A stretch of 27,854 nucleotides of DNA, from positions 1-27,854 of the IMG/VR virus record IMGVR_UViG_3300021599_000584; one strand, 5' to 3'. Position 1 is the first letter of the stretch; each line of letters begins with the position of its first letter. Origin of the DNA: a virus. The translations under genes were made by a program, and so were the position numbers. Shown piece after piece: positions 23,576 to 27,854 of this stretch. The notes below the pieces were generated by a model. That model saw only the letters and a program-made list of their open reading frames with translations. It was not told the origin of the DNA and did not search any database.

Positions 23576-23719
23576 ATGTGCCCTGGTCGGGATGGGTTTT
23601 ACGACCCCTCGGGTTTCTTGCTTCCTAAAAGCAAGTGGTGCGGATGGGGAATTCTTTCTCCGCCTGGTTTCCAATTTCCAGTTAAAGAATTGGTGGCGTG
23701 CATGGTGACCTGTTTATGA
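23576..23719 (+). CDS. Possible 47-aa Cys/Trp/Gly-rich small protein
   Basis: Tentative. A frame opens at ATG 23576 (right after an in-frame TAA) and ends at a TGA that overlaps the next ATG as ATGA, the junction type used all over this window. The product contains DPSGFLLPKSKWCGWG and SPPGFQFPVKELVACM, two related P-x-G-F-x-x-P blocks. No ribosome site is seen, and the DNA also folds into hairpins (GGTCG/CGACC at 23585-23606, CTTGCTT/AAGCAAG at 23617-23635, GCGGA/TCCGC at 23640-23663, CCAATT/AATTGG at 23671-23693). It could be a structured RNA instead. Confidence 0.35.
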   Translation: MCPGRDGFYDPSGFLLPKSKWCGWGILSPPGFQFPVKELVACMVTCL

Positions 23720-24153
23720 ACTTCAATATCGTTGGACAATACTTGAATCAAAAACAAGCATTTTCTAACCCTGCTTATTATGCCATGATTCGTGTCATCT
23801 ATAAGCAGATTGAAGGCAATAAACTGCAATCGGAAAATTGGTACGAGTATATGTTCCCTGATGGGGAACCATATAAAAAAGAGTACCATACATATGAAAC
23901 AATATCATCTAATGAAGTTGAATTTCAATCCTATGATATGGATTGGCAACCCACTTGTAAATTTAAATTCACCTGGGATGGAACTTTTTGGGTTGCATCC
24001 CCCTGTGGTGAATGTATTGTAAAGGGTGTAAAAATCGAAAGTGTGGCAAAGTTTAATGACTCTGTATACATTTCCGAAGATGTAGGGTATGATAAAGATG
24101 GTAATATAGTATTTGGTCGAGTAGGAATGCCATTTGTGTTTGATAGATTATGA
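23716..24153 (+). CDS. Unknown accessory protein
   Basis: 145 aa from ATG 23716. A GTG at 23698 would add six residues, but the ATGA junction with the preceding small frame favours 23716. The N-terminus is helical (NPAYYAMIRVIYKQIEGN), then the protein looks beta-rich with many aromatic residues (NWYEYMFPDGEPYKKEYHTY, CKFKFTWDGTFWVASPCG). No enzyme motif is recognised. It overlaps the next gene by ATGA, so the two probably act as a pair. Probably an early accessory gene of the tRNA region. Confidence 0.7.
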   Translation: MNFNIVGQYLNQKQAFSNPAYYAMIRVIYKQIEGNKLQSENWYEYMFPDGEPYKKEYHTYETISSNEVEFQSYDMDWQPTCKFKFTWDGTFWVASPCGECIVKGVKIESVAKFNDSVYISEDVGYDKDGNIVFGRVGMPFVFDRL

Positions 24154-25109
24154 CAGATATTCCCATCTACAATAATAAAGGTATTCAAATAAATTCAGTT
24201 TTTATTCCTGAAGATATTGAATACGTTAATGGTAGAGTTTGTAAGGGTAAAGACTTTTACTACAAAGGAGTAGGAGTTCCATACAAAGTTCATTTACTTC
24301 CTTCTGATCTAATGACGGATGAATATGAACTTGTGGATGTATCTGATATTTTTTATCTTGGCAATATTGTCAGTAAGAAATGCTATCAACACAAATTTGG
24401 CATCTTCCAAGAAAGGCACCAAAATCATTTCACTGATTGGATCGGTGCCTGTGGAATTAAAGAATTGAATATTCTAGAAAACTTATACGACGAAAATGGT
24501 TTTGAACTTAGTGCTATTGAAGTTCTAGGTTATGAAACTATCGATGAAGAGAATCAGCAGTATTATTTGAAGGTAAACTATCCTGGTGGTAGACTTAATT
24601 ACTTAGATAACCCAGATCCTAAAAAACTGAGATCTCTAATTGATTATATGATCACTAACAATTGGAACTTTCCATGGGATAAAAATTCAATATCTGATAT
24701 TTCTTCAGACTCTTTAGTTACAGATGTTGCTGATATCTTTCACTCAAAGGATATTCAAAATAAAATCGGTAGTGTTTACTCTGTATTACATAGTTTGGCA
24801 AAGAAAGATTTTAATGAGTATTTAAAATTCTGTAAGGTTAATAATCTTCAACATCTAGATGATACTTGGTTTGTATTCAATACACTATACCTTCTTACTT
24901 TTTCTGGTGAAAATGTAGTACATCTCTTTGATTCATCTCCACAAGAAACATACAAAAATATTGTTAGTAATTATCTTGTTACTGGAAAGAATTGTGGTTT
25001 CTGTGGAATAGGAAGTTGTAAGGGAAGAAAGGATGCAAACCAAACATACGGGGAAGAGATTAGAGATACATATATTGAACTAACAGAAAAACAGTTTTCT
25101 GTCTCTTGA
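24150..25109 (+). CDS. Unknown 319-aa accessory protein with a C-terminal Cys cluster
   Basis: No family recognised. The N-terminal part is beta-rich (IYNNKGIQINSVFIPEDIEY). A middle charged section has YLKVNYPGGRLNYLDNPDPK, and the C-terminal helical part ends near CGFCGIGSCKGRKD, a C-x2-C-x4-C cluster that might bind a metal. AT-rich with many Asp/Asn. It starts in an ATGA overlap. The stop TGA lies in the TTGACA of the following tRNA promoter, after a perfect 8-bp hairpin ACAGAAAA / TTTTCTGT (25083-25102). Confidence 0.68.
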   Translation: MTDIPIYNNKGIQINSVFIPEDIEYVNGRVCKGKDFYYKGVGVPYKVHLLPSDLMTDEYELVDVSDIFYLGNIVSKKCYQHKFGIFQERHQNHFTDWIGACGIKELNILENLYDENGFELSAIEVLGYETIDEENQQYYLKVNYPGGRLNYLDNPDPKKLRSLIDYMITNNWNFPWDKNSISDISSDSLVTDVADIFHSKDIQNKIGSVYSVLHSLAKKDFNEYLKFCKVNNLQHLDDTWFVFNTLYLLTFSGENVVHLFDSSPQETYKNIVSNYLVTGKNCGFCGIGSCKGRKDANQTYGEEIRDTYIELTEKQFSVS

Positions 25110-25134
25110 CAATCAGAATATACAGTGCTATATT
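25106..25134 (+). promoter_or_regulatory. Sigma70-type promoter of the tRNA-Leu cluster
   Basis: TTGACA (25106-25111), 17 nt, TATATT (25129-25134) with an extended -10 TG. It is placed 9 nt before tRNA-Leu, so the primary transcript would start almost at the tRNA. Confidence 0.78.
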
Positions 25135-25142
25135 CTGTACAT

Positions 25143-25224
25143 GCCCGAGTGGTGTAATTGGTAGCCACGCATGACTTAGGATCATGTTCTGTAAGGAGTG
25201 GAGGTTCAAGTCCTCTCTCGGGCA
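25143..25224 (+). tRNA. trnL-TAG: tRNA-Leu (UAG anticodon)
   Basis: 82 nt with a long variable region. Acceptor GCCCGAG / CTCGGGC, anticodon stem CATGA / TCATG with loop CTTAGGA (TAG at 25177-25179), T-arm GGAGG-TTCAAGT-CCTCT, discriminator A. Reads CTA and possibly CTG/CTN codons. Confidence 0.93.
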
Positions 25225-25225
25225 C

Positions 25226-25290
25226 TTGAAAGGAACGGAAATGGAAATGTTCAATCCTTTCAAACGAGTCGGGATCATCATATCCGACTC
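25226..25290 (+). other. Two hairpins between tRNA-Leu and the tRNA-like element
   Basis: TTGAAAGGA / TCCTTTCAA (25226-25234 with 25255-25263, perfect 9 bp) and GAGTCGG / CCGACTC (25266-25272 with 25284-25290). No T run follows, so they are more likely RNA-processing or spacer structures than terminators. A 21-aa ORF (25241-25306) overlaps them. Confidence 0.6.
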
Positions 25291-25296
25291 ACCAAT

Positions 25297-25368
25297 CCTC
25301 TGGTAGTCTATTGGTAAGGACGGGTGGACAACACACATGGAAACTGGGTTCGATTCCCAGACAGAGGT
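25297..25368 (+). tRNA. tRNA-like element with an abnormal anticodon arm
   Basis: Acceptor CCTCTG / CAGAGG, T8-A9, a D-arm GTC-TATTGGTAAG-GAC with the GG pair, and a perfect T-arm CTGGG-TTCGATT-CCCAG are present. The anticodon arm (25323-25339) pairs badly and its 7-nt loop lacks the universal U33, so no anticodon can be assigned with trust. It may be a decayed tRNA, a tRNA with a local sequence error, or a tRNA mimic. Confidence 0.5.
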
Positions 25369-25417
25369 AAATAACACCCCTCAAGCCTATCAACGATGCT
25401 CAAACAGAGGGGTCACT

Positions 25418-25489
25418 GCGGATGTAATTCAGTGGTAGAATGTCTGCCTTCCAAGCAGAACGTCGTCGGTTCAAGTCCGATCATCCGCT
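25418..25489 (+). tRNA. trnG-TCC: tRNA-Gly (UCC anticodon)
   Basis: 72 nt. Acceptor GCGGATG / CATCCGC, anticodon stem TCTGC / GCAGA with loop CTTCCAA (TCC at 25450-25452), T-arm GTCGG-TTCAAGT-CCGAT, discriminator T. A 7-bp stem ACCCCTC / GAGGGGT (25376-25413) sits just upstream. Confidence 0.94.
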
Positions 25490-25510
25490 TCCTCCATGAG
25501 GATACATACA

Positions 25511-25666
25511 ATGTCACTTATTTCACAAAAAGATCGGCAAAATGTCATTGAATCTCTTGACTTCTATCTATTCAGTAAAGGAAAAGATTTCAGTGAAGAA
25601 AAGAGAGCAGAATTCAATGCACTTATTAACTGGATTAAATTGGAATATTTCAAACATGAAAATTAA
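25511..25666 (+). CDS. 51-aa small protein
   Basis: I read this ORF directly, between tRNA-Gly and the next gene. GAGGA lies 8 nt before ATG. Charged and helical (QKDRQNVIESLDFYLFSKGK, then KRAEFNALINWIKLEYFKHE). It overlaps the following gene by 11 nt. Function unknown; one of the many small early-type genes here. Confidence 0.55.
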   Translation: MSLISQKDRQNVIESLDFYLFSKGKDFSEEKRAEFNALINWIKLEYFKHEN

Positions 25667-25826
25667 TTTATGGTACTGTGAACAAATGAAACAATGGAGA
25701 TGGTCTCTCACTGATGATCACAGACCTATTGTTCGTCAAGAATCTGGTCAACAACCCCATCTTCGTGATGCAATGAATGACATTGCTAATACTGTAGAGT
25801 TTATGTTACAGTCACAACAAACTTAA
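25656..25826 (+). CDS. 56-aa small protein before tRNA-Asn
   Basis: Starts at ATG 25656 within the previous gene; the frame is open further upstream but only shadows that gene. Trp-rich N-terminus (MKINLWYCEQMKQWRWSLTD) followed by a helix (LRDAMNDIANTVEFMLQSQQ). The TAA directly abuts the first base of tRNA-Asn. Function unknown. Confidence 0.6.
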   Translation: MKINLWYCEQMKQWRWSLTDDHRPIVRQESGQQPHLRDAMNDIANTVEFMLQSQQT

Positions 25827-25898
25827 TGCCCAGTAGCTCAGCGGTAGAGCATTCGACTGTTAATCGACTGGTCCCTGGTTCGATCCCAGGCTGGGCAG
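25827..25898 (+). tRNA. trnN-GTT: tRNA-Asn (GUU anticodon)
   Basis: 72 nt. Acceptor TGCCCAG / CTGGGCA, D-arm GCTC-AGCGGTA-GAGC, anticodon loop CTGTTAA (GTT at 25859-25861) on a stem with four good pairs, T-arm CCTGG-TTCGATC-CCAGG, discriminator G. Confidence 0.93.
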
Positions 25899-25933
25899 TC
25901 CGTGTGAAGGAAGTGCAAACAAAGGAGTAAATT

Positions 25934-26284
25934 ATGGACAAGCAACAATTTGAACAAGTTAATTTTGCCGAGTTGGAAGCAAAATCCAGATTTGCTTCTT
26001 TGTTTCCAAAAGATATTAAATTTTTAATTACTCTAGTAGAGGAATTTGAATCAGGTAAAGACTTAGATCACAAAACAGGATTTAGTGAATCTAAGATGAT
26101 GAAAGAAAGAGTTTTACTTAAATTGAATGCATACTTAGATCTGTTTAATGGTTTGGATCCAGAAGCAATTGATCCAAATATGATCTCTCATGTAATGCCA
26201 GAAGATTTTAAAAACAAGTATTATGATCAAATTTTTAAATCGCATCAAGAATACCTCGGATCAAAACTCCCTCAACGATACTAG
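25934..26284 (+). CDS. Unknown helical protein
   Basis: 116 aa with AAAGGAG upstream. Entirely alpha-helical in appearance (FAELEAKSRFASLFPKDIKF, MKERVLLKLNAYLDLFNGL), acidic, with no membrane segment or Cys. The last 62 nt overlap the zinc-finger gene. Family not recognised. Confidence 0.72.
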   Translation: MDKQQFEQVNFAELEAKSRFASLFPKDIKFLITLVEEFESGKDLDHKTGFSESKMMKERVLLKLNAYLDLFNGLDPEAIDPNMISHVMPEDFKNKYYDQIFKSHQEYLGSKLPQRY

Positions 26285-26408
26285 ACAGTGTTCCAAGTGT
26301 CAGCAGGAGAAACCCCTTGACAAGGACCACTACCAGGTAGTAAAGTACTTTCGTACAGGGTTCTCCTACTACTGCAATGACTGCAACAAACCAAAACCGA
26401 AAGATTAA
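26223..26408 (+). CDS. Small zinc-finger-type protein
   Basis: 61 aa. The second half is RQCSKCQQEKPLDKDHYQVV, then FRTGFSYYCNDCNKPKPKD, giving C-x2-C about 24 residues before a second C-x2-C, a four-Cys zinc ribbon. This resembles the N-terminal zinc part of endonuclease VII/HNH-type phage proteins but no nuclease domain follows. Many cyanophages have a similar short gene as far as I recall. ATG 26223 is the only start codon in the frame and has no ribosome site. Possible role: DNA or RNA binding. Confidence 0.65.
   Translation: MIKFLNRIKNTSDQNSLNDTRQCSKCQQEKPLDKDHYQVVKYFRTGFSYYCNDCNKPKPKD
26317..26346 (+). promoter_or_regulatory. Possible sigma70-type promoter inside the zinc-finger gene
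   Basis: TTGACA (26317-26322), 18 nt, TAAAGT (26341-26346), 30 nt before the ATG at 26377. The -10 is a modest match. Confidence 0.4.
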
Positions 26409-26643
26409 AGTTCTACTTGATCGATTTCCATATCGATATGTTCAGGTTGGTACATTAGAAATTAATGATAAACCTGATTGTCGTATTCAAAAAGTAGATT
26501 CATATACTGGTCGTTATCGGGATATGTATCTTTGTGATAATGAGATGCAACTGATGACTGCCATGGAGGATCATGATTACACTTGCTGGTTAGATCCAGA
26601 TCGAGTTCCATGTTATGTTAAAGGAGATGATGACGATGAATGA
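26377..26643 (+). CDS. Unknown small acidic protein
   Basis: 88 aa. Beta-like N-terminal part (IKVLLDRFPYRYVQVGTLEI), CRIQKVDSYTGRYRDMYLCD in the middle and an acidic tail (KGDDDDE). It starts inside the zinc-finger gene. Its end carries the AAGGAG of the next gene and overlaps it by 8 nt. Function unknown. Confidence 0.68.
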   Translation: MTATNQNRKIKVLLDRFPYRYVQVGTLEINDKPDCRIQKVDSYTGRYRDMYLCDNEMQLMTAMEDHDYTCWLDPDRVPCYVKGDDDDE

Positions 26644-26875
26644 CAAAGCACTCTATCAACTAGAACGTGCTATTGATGCACTAACTGAAATGGTAAAGTA
26701 TCTAAAAGAAGATAATACTGTAATTACTGGTTCTGGTGTATTAGGTGGAAACGATGATGTTCCACACTCTCAATATTGGTATGACTATGATCGTAATGAT
26801 CTCTATCGTTCCAATCCTTTCTTTGGAACTACTGTAAGTAGTAGTTCTTCCCCTGACGTTATTACTTTCTCTTAA
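26636..26875 (+). CDS. Unknown small protein
   Basis: 79 aa from ATG 26636, which is 9 nt after AAGGAG; ATGs at 26615, 26627 and 26630 lie in the same frame but are upstream of or too close to that site. An N-terminal helix (YQLERAIDALTEMVKYLKED) is followed by a polar, Ser/Asn-rich disordered part (VSSSSSPDVITFS). Function unknown. Confidence 0.65.
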   Translation: MNDKALYQLERAIDALTEMVKYLKEDNTVITGSGVLGGNDDVPHSQYWYDYDRNDLYRSNPFFGTTVSSSSSPDVITFS

Positions 26876-26877
26876 TT

Positions 26878-27132
26878 ATGCTTCGTGTAAAAGTTGATCT
26901 TGAACCTTTTGGCATGACCATTAATGGTAAACAACTTGCTGAAATTCGTATTTGGAACTCTACTGGTAAAGGTCTCACCTCAAAACACAACTACGAATAT
27001 GAATTGATTGAACCTAATCCTTTGGTTGGACCTGCAATCATTCGTCGTGGTAGTATCACAGGATACGATAGAGACCAACCAGTTGTAAATCTTGTCAGCA
27101 AAGTCTTACAAGAGGCACTTGACAATCCTTAA
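26878..27132 (+). CDS. Unknown small beta-rich protein
   Basis: 84 aa, 2 nt after the previous stop. Looks beta-stranded (MLRVKVDLEPFGMTINGKQL, YEYELIEPNPLVGPAIIRRG), ending in a helix (VVNLVSKVLQEALDNP). I recall similar small genes next to hli in cyanophages but know of no function. Its last codons carry the hli promoter -35. Confidence 0.7.
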   Translation: MLRVKVDLEPFGMTINGKQLAEIRIWNSTGKGLTSKHNYEYELIEPNPLVGPAIIRRGSITGYDRDQPVVNLVSKVLQEALDNP

Positions 27133-27147
27133 CAAATCCTATATAGT
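27119..27147 (+). promoter_or_regulatory. Sigma70-type promoter of hli
   Basis: TTGACA (27119-27124), 17 nt, TATAGT (27142-27147), 23 nt upstream of the hli ATG. A near-consensus host-type promoter, so hli is expected to be expressed early. Confidence 0.78.
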
Positions 27148-27169
27148 ATGGTCTGTCACAAAACTTAAC

Positions 27170-27388
27170 ATGACCACAACTACTAATGAATTTGGCCAAC
27201 AGAATATGTTTGCCAAAGAACCACAAATGTACATTCCTCAGGAGACTATCGAAGCTATGAACAACAACGTATATGAAACTCACAATGAAAAGGCAGAACG
27301 TCTGAATGGTCGTCTTGCTATGCTCGGTTTTGTAATTGCTGTTGGTACTTACATTACCACTGGTCAAATCATTCCTGGTGTTCTGTGA
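27170..27388 (+). CDS. hli: High-light-inducible protein (Hli)
   Basis: 72 aa. The chlorophyll-binding helix AERLNGRLAMLGFVIAVGTY has the ExxNGRxAM motif of the Hli/ELIP family. The helix is followed by TTGQIIPGVL, the usual end of phage copies, and preceded by a polar 45-residue N-terminus. Phage Hli proteins are thought to protect the host photosystems during infection. ATG 27170 is chosen because it follows the promoter at a suitable distance; the frame is open further upstream but lies over the promoter. Confidence 0.94.
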   Translation: MTTTTNEFGQQNMFAKEPQMYIPQETIEAMNNNVYETHNEKAERLNGRLAMLGFVIAVGTYITTGQIIPGVL

Positions 27389-27540
27389 GTGCTGGAATGC
27401 TTGGGCAATTGAGTCTTGCCCTTCAGAAACTTGTAGAAGATGGGGTATGGGACAAAGATGATGAACTTAAAGTCTGTATAGCAGGCACCTTACCAAAAGA
27501 TAAGTTCATCGTTATTCAGAATACTAGCAAGAGGGGGTGA
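27385..27540 (+). CDS. 51-aa small protein coupled to hli
   Basis: I read this ORF directly. The GTG at 27385 overlaps the hli stop (GTGA); ATG 27397 is the alternative and would give 47 aa. MLGQLSLALQKLVEDGVWDK is helical, and ELKVCIAGTLPKDKFIVIQN is probably a strand-turn-strand. The stop codon lies in the loop of the terminator that follows. Function unknown. Confidence 0.6.
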   Translation: MSAGMLGQLSLALQKLVEDGVWDKDDELKVCIAGTLPKDKFIVIQNTSKRG

Positions 27541-27552
27541 CCCCTCTTTTTT
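27530..27552 (+). terminator. Terminator after hli and its small partner
   Basis: AGAGGGG / CCCCTCT with a GTGA loop, then T6. The TGA stop codon of the last gene is in the loop, and a late promoter starts one base after the T run. Confidence 0.88.
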
Positions 27553-27560
27553 CATAAATA
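27553..27560 (+). promoter_or_regulatory. Late promoter (CATAAATA)
   Basis: Immediately follows the terminator T run. It reads into the exported-protein gene at 27689 with an unusually long leader of about 120 nt. Confidence 0.6.
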
Positions 27561-27602
27561 CTTATGCCTATGATTTGTCAATTGAGTTTGTAACTCTATT
27601 AA

Positions 27603-27658
27603 CAAGTCACCTTAGCAGTGACTTGGTGCATTTATTAATCTAAAAACATTCTGTTTTT
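27603..27658 (+). other. Hairpins in the long late leader
   Basis: CAAGTCAC / GTGACTTG (27603-27625, perfect 8 bp, loop CTTAGCA) and AAAAACA / TGTTTTT (27642-27658). They could control translation or stability of the downstream message, which has no clear ribosome site. Confidence 0.5.
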
Positions 27659-27688
27659 GTTAATCAATCACTTATTCACTGCATAAAA

Positions 27689-27854
27689 ATGAACAATATT
27701 CAAAAGACGCTTGCTGTAGCGTCTGCTCTTTTAATGGGAGCACCAACAGCAGTCGCAGATACTATATCTGGGACAGATTTTGAGTCGGGAAATACTTCGG
27801 GATGGAACACTGGAACTCAAACAGGAACACTAGATGCCACAATCAGTGGAGGAG
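27689..27854 (+). CDS. Exported protein, N-terminus only (cut by window edge)
   Basis: 55 codons visible. The signal peptide is MNNIQKTLAVASALLMGAPT ending AVA, cut before DTISG. The mature part DFESGNTSGWNTGTQTG resembles the N-terminal strand of secreted beta-sandwich or carbohydrate-binding domains (D-F-E-x-G-x-x-x-G-W); that family link is only a suggestion. No AGGAGG is seen before the ATG. It is under a late promoter, like the exported-protein operon at the left end. Confidence 0.68.
   Translation, partial: MNNIQKTLAVASALLMGAPTAVADTISGTDFESGNTSGWNTGTQTGTLDATISGG

Noticed and set aside
23503-23590. CRISPR array
   Set aside because: Only two imperfect units, no constant spacer pattern and no cas genes.
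23698-23715. GTG start at 23698 for the 23716 gene
   Set aside because: It has no ribosome site; the ATG at 23716 forms an ATGA junction with the preceding frame.
23599-23889. Minus-strand frame of 96 codons
   Set aside because: Lies opposite the 23716 gene and the hairpin region, with no ribosome site or promoter; a shadow.
25083-25102. ACAGAAAA / TTTTCTGT hairpin as a terminator
   Set aside because: No T run follows on the plus strand and the stem is A/T-rich; it may be only incidental to the promoter next to it.

Overview
The window reads as part of the genome of a T4-like marine cyanophage (a myovirus of Synechococcus or Prochlorococcus). Most of it is AT-rich, densely packed plus-strand DNA with ATGA- or TGATG-type gene overlaps. 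It carries T4-type replication genes (gp43 polymerase, UvsX, gp41 helicase, gp61 primase, NrdA/NrdB) together with typical cyanophage accessories: hsp20, a 2-oxoglutarate/Fe(II) oxygenase, a MazG-like pyrophosphohydrolase, a high-light-inducible (Hli) protein and a small tRNA set. TATAAATA-like late promoters and TTGACA-N17-TATAAT-like early promoters are both visible. Function names rest on motifs read by eye. No database search was possible.

Layout. 1-981 (minus strand): three genes for small exported-looking proteins, two of them paralogues, fired from a late promoter that abuts a divergent late promoter for hsp20 (1095-1550). 1627-8694: an early/middle replication operon of three small genes (two paralogous), gp43, uvsX, an oxygenase, gp41, mazG and a small gene, closed by a terminator. 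8738-11549: an unknown 439-aa protein, a small protein and a nucleotidyltransferase-containing protein. 11592-16798: virion-type or unknown genes, several with late promoters, including two large charged proteins sharing an exact 38-bp repeat, an Ig-like protein and membrane or coiled-coil small proteins. 16795-22673: primase, ribonucleotide reductase, lysozyme, C39-type peptidase and a membrane protein. 22692-27540: an accessory region of small genes, four clear tRNAs (Arg-UCU, Leu-UAG, Gly-UCC, Asn-GUU), one tRNA-like element, several sigma70-type promoters and hli. 27553-end: a late promoter and the start of another exported protein. No gene-free stretch exceeds 300 bases; the longest are about 23502-23715 (structured, possibly holding a 47-aa gene) and 27541-27688 (a late leader).

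How the genes work together. UvsX, gp41, gp61 and gp43 form a T4-type replication and recombination machine. NrdAB and MazG adjust the nucleotide supply, Hli protects host photosynthesis, and the lysozyme and peptidase attack the cell wall. Late promoters drive the virion-type genes.

The most striking observation is that essential genes are broken in this sequence. gp43 lacks roughly 27 codons just before its KKRY motif and is frameshifted. NrdA lacks about 34 codons covering the loop-2 region, with a frameshift, and about 26 further codons in frame near its C-terminus. The peptidase has a one-base frameshift. Either this is an assembly or consensus fault concentrated in conserved segments, or this is a defective genome. 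Other notable signals are terminators fused to promoters, a ribosome-binding site inside a terminator stem next to a late promoter, and a pair of intergenic hairpins with a compensatory base-pair change.
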